Assembly (NCBI GenBank): GCA_900299555.1
Contig: OODV01000199.1
Coordinates: forward strand, 1 to 53,255
Source: an uncultured Endozoicomonas sp.
Lineage (GTDB): Bacteria > Pseudomonadota > Gammaproteobacteria > Pseudomonadales > Endozoicomonadaceae
Length of the DNA stretch: 53,255 nucleotides
Reading direction: 5' to 3'
The position numbers were made by a program, and so were the translations under genes. Of the stretch, positions 1 through 8,187 are shown piece by piece. Position 1 is the first letter of the stretch. Each line of letters opens with the position of its first letter. Under the pieces are notes generated by a model that was given only the letters and a program-made list of their open reading frames with translations, made no database searches and was not told the DNA's origin.

Positions 1-38
1 CTAAATCGGTAACCCTTTTCTTTTTTTGAAAAGAAATG

Positions 39-689
39 TCAGATTAAGTCTGAACAACTCCAAATAATGCTTGCATTTTTCTGATCAAGTTGAGCATTTA
101 CCCTGGTTTGCACATTTGCATAGGCTATAGCAGTGAAATGCAATCTTTTGCCCCTAATGCTGGTTAATTTCAGATCTAAATCTCTCAATGCAGCTTCATT
201 TAATTCCTGAGTTTTGTGAACTTCAGTTCTTAAGGCTTCGAGCTTTTCTTTCAATAACTCGATATCAGTGATAAAGCTTGACTCTGTAAGATCTCTGCCG
301 CTTTTTTGGATATTTCCTTTATTAGCGGGATGTTTTTCTTCACTCTCTTTTGAAAGCTGATTCCTTAGGGTTTTGTTTTCAATAACAAGCTCAAGGTTTA
401 AATCTATGACTCTTTTATGCTCTTTAGACAGTTCACAGTAAGCCTCCTTGGCGCTTTTTATTTTCTTCAATTCATTTTCAACATTAACCGGAACAGTAAA
501 TCTACGGTTGGTGAGGGCTCTCATGAACAGCTTGTTGCTGGAAAAGCAAGCCTATTCATATTCTATGTATCTTTGTACTACTTCAGGTACTGCCTTGATC
601 TGAAGGTTGTTTTCTTTCTGGTGTCTCAATATTTCACTGAACAACTCAGTAGCACTGTCTTTATTTTGCAGAGTGTTTTGTATGTCCAT
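39..689 (-). pseudogene. coiled-coil protein gene interrupted by an in-frame TAG
   Basis: On the minus strand an ORF starts at ATG 687-689 (MDIQNTLQNK...), runs 45 codons and ends at TAG 552-554. The same frame then stays open for 9 codons, reaches ATG 522-524 (MRALTNRRF...) and continues for 161 residues to the stop at 39-41. The 161-residue part is rich in Lys, Glu, Leu and Asn with heptad-like spacing (residues about 15-60 and 85-125), so a coiled coil is likely. No recognisable domain and no good ribosome binding site are seen before either ATG. Most likely one gene of about 216 codons broken by a nonsense mutation; alternatively the 161-aa part is a separate gene. Function unknown. Confidence 0.5.
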
Positions 690-890
690 GATATTAAATT
701 CTGTTTTTAATATAAAGCAAGATAAATCAGATGGTTATCATTTGTTTTGATCTACCGGAAAGCCTGTTTTTGATGTTCTTTAACAGTACTCGCCATGCTT
801 AAAGCGACGATGCCAAGTGATATGGGGATGCCTGTCATATGAGACTTTTTTCTTGCTCTATAGTTCAGAAAAACTTCAAAGCTCTGGAAG

Positions 891-902
891 ATTGTTTACA
901 AT
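891..902. promoter_or_regulatory. operator-like palindrome 1 of the prp promoter
   Basis: ATTGTTTACAAT: 5-bp arms ATTGT/ACAAT around 2 nt. It overlaps the predicted -35 hexamer. The layout TTGTnnACAA resembles operators of FadR-type GntR regulators (family knowledge), and the same arms recur in the second palindrome at 950-967. Confidence 0.5.
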
Positions 903-923
903 GTAGGTAGAAATACTGATAAT
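895..923 (+). promoter_or_regulatory. predicted sigma-70 promoter of the prp operon
   Basis: TTTACA (895-900) and GATAAT (918-923) are separated by exactly 17 nt, giving a good vegetative promoter match with a predicted start near 930. It lies 40-75 nt upstream of the GntR gene that opens the prp operon. Palindromes at 891-902 and 950-967 overlap the -35 box and lie just downstream of the start point. Confidence 0.55.
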
Positions 924-949
924 AATTCGGTATAAATGCTTCGAATTAA

Positions 950-967
950 AATATTGTCAACAATATT
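950..967. promoter_or_regulatory. operator-like palindrome 2, next to the GntR start codon
   Basis: Perfect inverted repeat with 8-bp arms AATATTGT and ACAATATT around CA. Its core ATTGTnnACAAT equals that of the palindrome at 891-902, and the two centres are 62 bp apart (about six helical turns). It sits between the predicted transcription start and the start codon at 970 and replaces any recognisable Shine-Dalgarno sequence. Most likely the autoregulatory site of the GntR protein. Confidence 0.55.
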
Positions 968-969
968 CG

Positions 970-1656
970 ATGATGCCTATGACCTCAATAGAGCCAACAA
1001 TTCGCCTTACTCAGGCCAGCGAAGTTACTGAGGTTCTGGTTCAGGACATTATCAGTGGCCAGTTGCCAGAGGGAAGTCGGATTTCTGAGCCAGAGCTTTC
1101 ACGGCGTTATGGCATTGGTCGTGGGCCACTGCGTGAAGCCATTCTAAGGCTTGAGGGCATGGGGCTCGTGGTTCGAGCACCGCATGTGGGTGCCAGAGTT
1201 GTCACACTGACAAGACAGGAACTTTCGGAAATCTTTGCCATTCGAGAAGCTCTGGAAGGCATTGCTGCCCGGGAAGCGGCAAGAAACATGACCAATGAAG
1301 ACCTTATTGATCTGGGTCAACTCATTGAAAGTCATGCCCGTTATGTTGATGAACATAATGGTGAAGCCTACATGGATCAGGAAGGTGACTATGACTTTCA
1401 CTATCGCATCATCAAGGCATCCGGTAACAAACGACTGATCAGAGCACTTTGCGATGAGCTGTACCATCTGGTTCGCATTTACCGGCGATCATCCAATTCT
1501 GCCGCAAGACCTGAACAGGCGCTGACAGAACACCAGATGATATATAAAGCACTCAAGGATCGAGATGGTGAATTGGCTGAGATTCTCATGCGCCGACATA
1601 TCGCCCGGGCGTGCCGGGAAATTGAGGCCGCCATCGAGCAGCAACAGAACGAGTAA
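970..1656 (+). CDS. GntR-family (FadR subfamily) regulator of the prp operon
   Basis: A 228-aa transcription factor. Residues about 20-80 form a winged helix-turn-helix (SRRYGIGRGPLREAILRLEG), and residues about 85-215 look like an all-helical FCD ligand-binding domain with the expected acidic and His residues (FAIREALEG, DYDFHYRII, ARPEQALTEHQ). It is the first gene before the prpB-like lyase, 51 nt away on the same strand, so it is probably the local 2-methylcitrate sensor, a role taken by GntR-type PrpR in several gammaproteobacteria. ATG codons at 970, 973 and 979 are all possible starts; none has a clear ribosome binding site because a palindrome occupies that position. Two matching palindromes at the promoter suggest autoregulation. 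Family call is firm; ligand is inferred from neighbours. Confidence 0.88.
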   Translation: MMPMTSIEPTIRLTQASEVTEVLVQDIISGQLPEGSRISEPELSRRYGIGRGPLREAILRLEGMGLVVRAPHVGARVVTLTRQELSEIFAIREALEGIAAREAARNMTNEDLIDLGQLIESHARYVDEHNGEAYMDQEGDYDFHYRIIKASGNKRLIRALCDELYHLVRIYRRSSNSAARPEQALTEHQMIYKALKDRDGELAEILMRRHIARACREIEAAIEQQQNE

Positions 1657-1707
1657 TGCTGTTGTTAAAGCTCTTTATAACAAGAAGTAAGAATCAGAGG
1701 TAACACA

Positions 1708-2547
1708 ATGAATCAAAAGAATAATGCATTAGATCGACTGATCGCCGAGCAGGGCATTGTTACCGCCCCCGGTGTCTACGATGGTATTTCTGCACGCCTG
1801 GGTGAAGAAGCCGGTTTCTCTGCATTATACGCCAGTGGTGGTGCGATCGCTCGTAGTACTGGTGTTCCTGATATAGGTCTGCTGACGCTGACAGAAGTGG
1901 TTGATCGTGTTCGTCAGATTGTTGAAGCCACAACATTGCCTGTTATTGCCGACGCTGATACCGGTTTTGGTAATGAGGTGAATGTTAAGCGGACAGTAGA
2001 ACTGTTCCGTAATGCCGGCGTCAGTGCTTTCCACCTGGAAGATCAGGAATTTCCCAAGCGTTGCGGTCATCTCGATGGCAAGTCTTTGGTGTCTCTTGAA
2101 GAGATGTGTAAAAAAGTCTCTGTAGCCAAAAAATACGCTGGTGATGTAACCGTGATCGCCCGCACTGATGCGATTGCCGTCAGCGGCTTTGACGATGCTA
2201 TTGATCGCGCCAGAGCTTACGTCGATGCCGGTGCCGACATGTTGTTTGTTGAAGCGCCACAAACCATTGAACAGATCGAAGAGATAGCCCGGCAGGCTCC
2301 CGGCCCCAAGCTGATTAACATGTTTTACAGTGGTAAAACGCCACTGGTGCCCACAGAAGATCTCAAAGCGATGGGCTATCAGCTGATCATCATTCCATCG
2401 GATCTGCAAAGAGCCGCTGTAACGGCCATGCGAGAAGTGTTGAACGTTATCAAGCGTGATGGGAACAGTGGTGCCATTGCTGACGGCATGATGACCTTCC
2501 AGGAGCGTGAGCAACTGGTTAAAACCAAAGAATTCCTGAACCCATAA
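1708..2547 (+). CDS. prpB: isocitrate lyase/PEP mutase superfamily lyase, probable 2-methylisocitrate lyase (PrpB role)
   Basis: A 279-aa TIM-barrel lyase. The Mg-binding segment DADTGFG (82-88), the catalytic-loop motif KRCGH (117-121) and ARTDA (151-155) mark the superfamily. Position between the GntR gene and prpC, in an operon with acnD and prpF, points to cleavage of 2-methylisocitrate to pyruvate and succinate. AGAGG precedes the ATG. Odd point: it is shorter than usual PrpB (about 290-300 aa), and in the second half it reads NMFYSGKTPLVPTEDL where E. coli PrpB, as I recall it, has an NITEFGATPLFTTDEL-like segment; it also lacks the long C-terminal tail. It therefore resembles the wider oxaloacetate decarboxylase/dimethylmalate lyase branch. 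Activity is inferred from context. Confidence 0.8.
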   Translation: MNQKNNALDRLIAEQGIVTAPGVYDGISARLGEEAGFSALYASGGAIARSTGVPDIGLLTLTEVVDRVRQIVEATTLPVIADADTGFGNEVNVKRTVELFRNAGVSAFHLEDQEFPKRCGHLDGKSLVSLEEMCKKVSVAKKYAGDVTVIARTDAIAVSGFDDAIDRARAYVDAGADMLFVEAPQTIEQIEEIARQAPGPKLINMFYSGKTPLVPTEDLKAMGYQLIIIPSDLQRAAVTAMREVLNVIKRDGNSGAIADGMMTFQEREQLVKTKEFLNP

Positions 2548-2729
2548 ATTGATCACTGCTGGTACTTCATCATTAAGCGATCACCAGCTTTATAGTCAAT
2601 TTGAGGGAAGTCTTTTTTACAGGGAATCACAATAATTCCCGGGTACCGGCTGATGAGATGGGTAGCCTGGCTACTCTTCTGGTGCCTGACACTCAGCAAG
2701 TGAACGAAATAAAAAAACGGAGAAGTTCC

Positions 2730-3857
2730 ATGGCAGAGAAGAAATTAAGTGGTGCTGGTCTGCGTGGCCAGTCAGCTGGTGAAACCGCACTGTGTACTGT
2801 TGGCCAAACCGGATCAGGCCTGACTTACCGTGGATACGATATCAAAGAACTGGCGGATAAAGCTCAGTTTGAAGAAGTTGCTTATCTCCTGCTTTACGGC
2901 AAATTGCCCAATCAAACCGAACTGGACGGCTACAAAGCCAAGCTGAAAGGCCTCCGCTCTCTGCCAGCTGCGTTGAAAACCGTTCTGGAGCAGATTCCTG
3001 CCGATGCTCATCCAATGGATGTTATGCGCACCGGCTGCTCAATGCTGGGCAACCTGGAAACCGAACAGGATTTCTCAGAACAGAACGATCACATTGATCG
3101 CATGCTGGCTGTATTCCCGGGCATGATTAACTATTGGTACAACTTCAGCCATAACGGTGTTCGGGTTGATGTTGATACCGATGCTGATTCCATTGCTGAG
3201 CAGTTCCTCTGGACCCTGCACAACAAAAAGCCTGAGCCTCTGCACGTTCAGGTAATGCACGCTTCTCTTGTACTGTACGCTGAGCATGAGTTCAATGCTT
3301 CAACCTTTACCGGCCGTGTTTGTGCTTCAACTCTCTCCGATATTCACAGCTGTGTAACCGGTGCAATCGGCTCTCTGCGTGGCCCATTGCATGGTGGTGC
3401 AAACGAAGCAGCCATGGAAATGATCGAAAACTGGCGCTCTCCAGAAGAAGCTGAAGACAAAATCATGGGCATGCTGGCCCGTAAAGATAAGATAATGGGT
3501 TTTGGTCATGCGATATATCGCGAGTCTGATCCGCGTAATGCCATCATCAAAGAGTGGTCACAAAAACTGTCTGAACAGGTGGGTGATGAGTACCTGTATG
3601 CGGTTTCCGAGCGCGTTGAAGCCGTTATGTGGCGTGAGAAGAAACTATTCTGCAATGCCGATTTCTTCCATGCATCGGCTTACAACTTCATGGGTATTCC
3701 CACCAAGTTGTTTACCCCGATCTTTGTCTGTTCACGGGTAGCAGGCTGGACCGCCCACGTTATGGAGCAGCGAGCTAACAACCGTATCATCCGTCCATCT
3801 GCAGACTATACCGGGCCAGAAAGTGCGGAATGGGTAGCGATTGAAGACCGCGATTAA
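2730..3857 (+). CDS. prpC: 2-methylcitrate synthase
   Basis: A 375-aa citrate-synthase-fold enzyme condensing propionyl-CoA with oxaloacetate. The catalytic triad is visible: H221 in HGGANEA, H260 in GFGHAIYR and D311 in ADFFHAS; the CoA/citrate-binding Arg lies in the RIIRPSADYTGP tail. The frame is open from 2601, but ATG 2730 is chosen because GGAGAAG (2719-2725) precedes it and the length then matches PrpC; the 43 codons before it have no family similarity. It follows prpB by 182 nt and precedes acnD by 103 nt, in the same direction. The short size and propionate context separate it from housekeeping citrate synthase (about 430 aa). Confidence 0.95.
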   Translation: MAEKKLSGAGLRGQSAGETALCTVGQTGSGLTYRGYDIKELADKAQFEEVAYLLLYGKLPNQTELDGYKAKLKGLRSLPAALKTVLEQIPADAHPMDVMRTGCSMLGNLETEQDFSEQNDHIDRMLAVFPGMINYWYNFSHNGVRVDVDTDADSIAEQFLWTLHNKKPEPLHVQVMHASLVLYAEHEFNASTFTGRVCASTLSDIHSCVTGAIGSLRGPLHGGANEAAMEMIENWRSPEEAEDKIMGMLARKDKIMGFGHAIYRESDPRNAIIKEWSQKLSEQVGDEYLYAVSERVEAVMWREKKLFCNADFFHASAYNFMGIPTKLFTPIFVCSRVAGWTAHVMEQRANNRIIRPSADYTGPESAEWVAIEDRD

Positions 3858-3922
3858 CCACAAAGGTCACAAGGTGCACAGAGAAGAACGTTATCTTTGT
3901 GCTCTTTGTGTTCTTCGTGGTT
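3856..3922. repeat. palindromic CCACAAAG-type intergenic repeat, copy 1
   Basis: Two 29-nt arms (3856-3884 and 3894-3922) form an imperfect inverted repeat starting AACCAC and ending GTGGTT; they differ at about seven positions. The left arm overlaps the prpC stop codon. The same wording (CCACAAAG followed by TCAC, and GTGNTCTTTGTG on the return) appears at 16868-16931, so this is a dispersed palindromic family. It would form a long hairpin in the prpC-acnD mRNA. Confidence 0.7.
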
Positions 3923-3960
3923 CATAACAATAAATTTCTTGCCCGGTGGACGTTCGACGT

Positions 3961-6555
3961 ATGAGCACTGATTTTCGTAAAGCCTTACCCGGCACCCAGC
4001 TGGATTACTATGACACCCGTGAAGCCGTGGAAGCGATTCAGCCGGGCGCCTATAAAACCTTACCCTATACCTCCCGAGTACTGGCTGAGCAACTGGTTCG
4101 CCGCTGTGACCCGGAAACGCTGACCGATTCTCTGAAGCAGATCATTGAGCGCAAGCGAGACCTGGATTTTCCCTGGTATCCTGCCCGTGTTGTCTGTCAT
4201 GACATTCTTGGACAGACCGCTCTCGTTGACCTTGCCGGCCTGAGAGATGCCATTGCGGAGCAGGGTGGGGACCCTTCTAAAGTTAACCCGGTTGTTCCTA
4301 CCCAATTGATCGTTGACCACTCCCTGGCCGTTGAACACGGTGGTTTCGATCCGGATGCTTTTGAAAAGAACCGGGCGATTGAAGATCGTCGTAATGAAGA
4401 TCGTTTTCACTTCATTGAATGGACCAAAACTGCCTTTGAAAATGTGGATGTGATTCCTGCCGGCAATGGCATTATGCACCAGATCAATCTGGAGAAAATG
4501 TCTCCGGTTATTCAGGCTCGCGATGGTATTGCCTATCCGGATACCTGTGTCGGTACCGACAGCCATACGCCACACGTCGATGCCCTGGGCGTCATCGCCA
4601 TTGGTGTCGGTGGCCTTGAAGCTGAAACCGTGATGTTGGGTCGCCCTTCCATGATGCGTCTACCGAATATCGTGGGTGTTGAATTGGTGGGCAAGCGCCA
4701 ACCCGGTATTACTGCCACTGATATCGTTCTGGCGTTAACCGAATTTCTGAGAAAAGAGCGTGTAGTCTCTGCTTATCTTGAGTTTTTTGGCGAAGGTGCT
4801 GCCAATCTGACTATTGGTGACCGTGCGACCATCTCCAATATGACGCCAGAGTTTGGTGCTTCTGCTGGCATGTTCTATATCGATGAGCAGACCATTGACT
4901 ACCTCAAGCTGACCGGTCGTGAGCCTGAGCAGGTGGCTCTGGTCGAAAATTATGCGAAGACCACCGGTCTCTGGGCGAATGATCTGGAAACCGCTGAATA
5001 TGAGCGGGTTCTGACGTTTGACCTTTCTTCCGTATGTCGAAATATGGCTGGCCCCTCCAATCCACATCGCCGTCTGCCAACCTCAGAGCTGCAGAGTCGT
5101 GGTGTTGCTGGTGAGTGGGAAGAAAAGAGTGGTGAAATGCCTGATGGTGCCATCATCATCGCAGCCATTACCAGCTGTACCAATACCAGCAACCCCCGTA
5201 ATGTTGTGGCCGCCGGTCTGGTTGCACGTAAAGCCAATGAGCTGGGCCTTATTCGTAAGCCATGGGTGAAATCCTCTTTTGCTCCTGGCTCAAAAGTTGC
5301 CAAACTTTATCTTGAGGAAGCTGGTCTTCTCTCGGAGATGGAAAAGCTGGGCTTTGGCATTGTTGCTTACGCCTGTACTACTTGTAATGGTATGAGTGGT
5401 GCCCTTGATCCCGAGATTCAGCAGGAAGTGATTGATCGTGATCTCTATGCAACCGCTGTTCTGTCCGGTAACCGTAACTTTGATGGCCGTATTCATCCTT
5501 ATGCCAAGCAGGCTTTCCTTGCATCACCACCGCTGGTTGTTGCGTATGCCATTGCTGGTACCGTGCGCTTTGATATTGAAAAGGACGTACTGGGTACAGA
5601 TAACAAGGGTAATCCCGTTACTCTGAAAGATATCTGGCCCAGCGATGAAGAGATTGATGCGATTGTTGCTGAATCCGTGAAGCCTGAGCAGTTTAAGCAG
5701 GTTTACATTCCGATGTTTGATCTGGGTAAAGCCGAAGAGGCAGAGAGCCCACTGTACGACTGGAAACCAATGAGTACCTATATCCGCCGCCCCCCTTATT
5801 GGGAAGGCGCTTTGGCGGGTGAGCGCACGTTGAAAGGTATGCGCCCTCTGGCGGTATTGGGGGACAATATCACCACAGACCATCTTTCACCTTCCAATGC
5901 GATTATGGCCAGCAGTGCTGCTGGAGAGTACCTGGCAAAAATGGGCTTGCCTGAAGAAGATTTTAACTCCTATGCAACCCACCGGGGTGATCACCTCACC
6001 GCCCAGAGAGCAACGTTTGCCAATCCAAAACTCCTCAATGAGATGTGTCTCGACGCCAATGGCGAGGTTAAACAGGGTTCTCTGGCACGGGTTGAGCCTG
6101 AGGGCAAAGAAACCCGGATGTGGGAAGCCATTGAAACCTATATGGAGCGTAAGCAGCCATTGATCATTGTGGCTGGTGCTGATTATGGTCAGGGCTCATC
6201 CCGTGACTGGGCGGCCAAAGGGGTTCGTCTGGCAGGCGTAGAAGCGATTGCAGCCGAAGGTTTTGAACGTATTCACAGAACCAATCTGGTGGGAATGGGG
6301 GTGCTGCCTCTTGAGTTTAAAGCAGGTACTACCCGTAAAACACTGGGATTGGATGGCACTGAAATTTACGATGTGCTGGGTGAGCCTACACCGGGTGCAA
6401 CGCTGGCTCTGCTGATCCACCGTAACAATGGAGAAACATTGGAAGTGCCTGTGACCTGCCGACTTGATACTGCAGAAGAAGTATCTGTCTATGCGGCAGG
6501 TGGTGTTCTGCAGCGATTTGCCAAGGATTTCCTGGAGTCAGAGGCGGTAGCCTGA
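3961..6555 (+). CDS. acnD: Fe/S-dependent 2-methylcitrate dehydratase
   Basis: An 864-aa aconitase-family enzyme. The three [4Fe-4S] ligands are C406 (ITSCTNTSNP), C472 and C475 (ACTTCNGMSG). The N-terminus FRKALPGTQLDYYDTREAV is typical of AcnD, and the swivel domain includes GADYGQGSSRDWAAKG. AcnD dehydrates 2-methylcitrate and, with PrpF, substitutes for PrpD. The frame is open from GTG 3946, but ATG 3961 gives the family length and N-terminus and has GGTGGA about 10 nt upstream. It is followed by prpF after 139 nt that contain two hairpins. Confidence 0.95.
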   Translation: MSTDFRKALPGTQLDYYDTREAVEAIQPGAYKTLPYTSRVLAEQLVRRCDPETLTDSLKQIIERKRDLDFPWYPARVVCHDILGQTALVDLAGLRDAIAEQGGDPSKVNPVVPTQLIVDHSLAVEHGGFDPDAFEKNRAIEDRRNEDRFHFIEWTKTAFENVDVIPAGNGIMHQINLEKMSPVIQARDGIAYPDTCVGTDSHTPHVDALGVIAIGVGGLEAETVMLGRPSMMRLPNIVGVELVGKRQPGITATDIVLALTEFLRKERVVSAYLEFFGEGAANLTIGDRATISNMTPEFGASAGMFYIDEQTIDYLKLTGREPEQVALVENYAKTTGLWANDLETAEYERVLTFDLSSVCRNMAGPSNPHRRLPTSELQSRGVAGEWEEKSGEMPDGAIIIAAITSCTNTSNPRNVVAAGLVARKANELGLIRKPWVKSSFAPGSKVAKLYLEEAGLLSEMEKLGFGIVAYACTTCNGMSGALDPEIQQEVIDRDLYATAVLSGNRNFDGRIHPYAKQAFLASPPLVVAYAIAGTVRFDIEKDVLGTDNKGNPVTLKDIWPSDEEIDAIVAESVKPEQFKQVYIPMFDLGKAEEAESPLYDWKPMSTYIRRPPYWEGALAGERTLKGMRPLAVLGDNITTDHLSPSNAIMASSAAGEYLAKMGLPEEDFNSYATHRGDHLTAQRATFANPKLLNEMCLDANGEVKQGSLARVEPEGKETRMWEAIETYMERKQPLIIVAGADYGQGSSRDWAAKGVRLAGVEAIAAEGFERIHRTNLVGMGVLPLEFKAGTTRKTLGLDGTEIYDVLGEPTPGATLALLIHRNNGETLEVPVTCRLDTAEEVSVYAAGGVLQRFAKDFLESEAVA

Positions 6556-6571
6556 GCAAACCCTTCTCCTT

Positions 6572-6666
6572 GCTCCCACGCCATACGTGGGAGCTTTGGT
6601 ATGCATTCTCATGCAACGGGGTTGTCGCAAAAGATGCGAGCGCAGCCCTTTTGCGACAACCTTGCA
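6572..6666. repeat. two consecutive inverted repeats between acnD and prpF
   Basis: The first hairpin pairs GCTCCCACG (6572-6580) with CGTGGGAGC (6586-6594) over a 5-nt loop. The second pairs 14 nt exactly, GGTTGTCGCAAAAG (6620-6633) with CTTTTGCGACAACC (6648-6661), extended outward by TGCAA/TTGCA (6612-6616, 6662-6666). There is no T-run, so these are not typical terminators; they look like REP-type elements or an mRNA processing/stability element inside the operon. Confidence 0.65.
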
Positions 6667-6694
6667 ACGTGTGGGAACGAGAGAGAATACGGAT

Positions 6695-7882
6695 ATGACT
6701 TATTCCCCCCAGATAAAAGTTCCTGCTACCTACATGCGTGGGGGCACCAGTAAAGGTGTCTTTTTCAATCTCACCGATTTACCCGAAGCTGCACAGGTAC
6801 CGGGTGAAGCTCGTGATTCATTGTTACTTCGGGTGATTGGCAGCCCTGATCCCTACGGTAAGCAAATCGATGGTATGGGCGGGGCAACGTCCAGTACCAG
6901 CAAAACCGTGATTCTTTCAAAAACCAGTCAGCCAGATCACGATGTTGACTACCTGTTTGGACAGGTGTCTATTGATAAACCCTTTGTTGATTGGAGCGGC
7001 AACTGCGGTAACCTCACAGCGGCTGTTGGTGCTTTTGCCATCAGTAGTGGCCTGGTTGATGCCGAACGGATACCTGATAATGGTATTGCAACGGTAAGAA
7101 TCTGGCAGGCCAATATCAAGAAAACAATTATTGCCAATGTGCCCATCACGGATGGTGCGGTTCAGGAAACCGGTGACTTTGTTCTTGATGGCGTGACCTT
7201 TCCGGCGGCTGAAGTTCAGGTTGAGTTTCTGGATCCGGCGGATGGTGAGGGCGCCATGTTCCCAACCGGTCATCTGGTGGATAATCTTGAAGTACCGGGC
7301 GTCGGAACACTGAAAGCCACCATGATCAATGCCGGTATTCCCACTATTTTCGTCAATGCAGAAGAGATTGGTTACCAGGGAACCGAACTGCAGGAAGCCA
7401 TTAATGGTGATGCAAAAGCACTGGCCATGTTTGAGAGCATTCGAGCTCACGGCGCTATTCGGATGGGATTGATCAGTAATATCGAAGAAGCGGCTACCCG
7501 ACAGCATACGCCAAAAGTCGCCTTTGTCTCCAAACCAAAAAGTTACCTTTCTTCCAGTGGTAAAGAAGTCTCTGAAGGTGATGTGGATCTGCTGGTTCGG
7601 GCACTCTCTATGGGTAAACTGCACCATGCCATGATGGGTACCGCTGCAGTTGCCATTGGGACTGCTGCAGCGATTCCCGGAACCCTGGTTAATCTGGCCG
7701 CTGGTGGTGGCGAGAAGAACGCTGTTCGCTTTGGTCATCCTTCCGGCACATTAAAGGTGGGTGCTGAAGCAGCATTGCAAGATGGTCAGTGGTCTGTGAC
7801 CAAAGCCATTATGAGTCGCAGTGCCAGAGTTTTAATGGAAGGCTGGGTACGAATTCCGAATGACTCATTAAAAATACCCTAA
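6695..7882 (+). CDS. prpF: 2-methylaconitate cis-trans isomerase
   Basis: A 395-aa protein of the PrpF family (diaminopimelate-epimerase-like fold). It starts IKVPATYMRGGTSKGVFF, with the hallmark MRGGTSKG at 14-21, and has NCGNLTAAVGAFAI, the substrate-binding segment. PrpF isomerises the 2-methylaconitate made by AcnD so that aconitase B can hydrate it. The frame is open from 6587, but ATG 6695 matches the family N-terminus and length (about 396 aa); GAGAGAATACGGAT upstream gives only a weak ribosome site. Last gene of the operon; a MITE-like element follows 6 nt after the stop. Confidence 0.95.
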   Translation: MTYSPQIKVPATYMRGGTSKGVFFNLTDLPEAAQVPGEARDSLLLRVIGSPDPYGKQIDGMGGATSSTSKTVILSKTSQPDHDVDYLFGQVSIDKPFVDWSGNCGNLTAAVGAFAISSGLVDAERIPDNGIATVRIWQANIKKTIIANVPITDGAVQETGDFVLDGVTFPAAEVQVEFLDPADGEGAMFPTGHLVDNLEVPGVGTLKATMINAGIPTIFVNAEEIGYQGTELQEAINGDAKALAMFESIRAHGAIRMGLISNIEEAATRQHTPKVAFVSKPKSYLSSSGKEVSEGDVDLLVRALSMGKLHHAMMGTAAVAIGTAAAIPGTLVNLAAGGGEKNAVRFGHPSGTLKVGAEAALQDGQWSVTKAIMSRSARVLMEGWVRIPNDSLKIP

Positions 7883-7888
7883 GATAGC

Positions 7889-8064
7889 GGAGTATGTGAT
7901 TAAGTTGATTATGAAATTGTACTAATCGAACTTTCTGACGCCCTATTGCACTGAAGATTTGCCCTTAATCCTTCGTTGACGGTCGTCTCCATAGCTAAGG
8001 CTCAATCTTCATGCTCATAACGGGAGTCAGAAAGTTCGATTGGTATTACAACATCACTTACTCC
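7889..8064. mobile_element. MITE-like 176-bp element with nested terminal inverted repeats
   Basis: The outer ends GGAGTATGTGAT (7889-7900) and ATCACTTACTCC (8053-8064) pair with one mismatch. Inside, 7920-7939 pairs with 8026-8045 at 19 of 20 positions, including the exact 16-mer AATCGAACTTTCTGAC. Further in, 7952-7967 pairs with 7996-8011 at 13 of 16 positions. The whole stretch can fold as one long hairpin and has no credible start-to-stop ORF. No clear target-site duplication is seen. A non-autonomous transposable element is the best explanation; it lies directly behind the prp operon. Confidence 0.6.
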
Positions 8065-8187
8065 AATATTCTCAGTTGCTAATTGATCGGTTTGTTTATT
8101 GGCACGATTGGGAATCAAAAGATAACCTTTTCCTAAACTCAGACACTTGAGATCATTCCACTGTCTGCCTGAACAGTATAGTGTTCA

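Noticed and set aside
417-710. 97-aa plus-strand ORF
   Set aside because: It overlaps the minus-strand coiled-coil gene, has no ribosome site and is Phe/Tyr-rich in the way expected from the antisense of an A-rich coding strand.
1825-2556. 243-codon ORF antisense to prpB
   Set aside because: Shadow frame opposite a clear enzyme gene.
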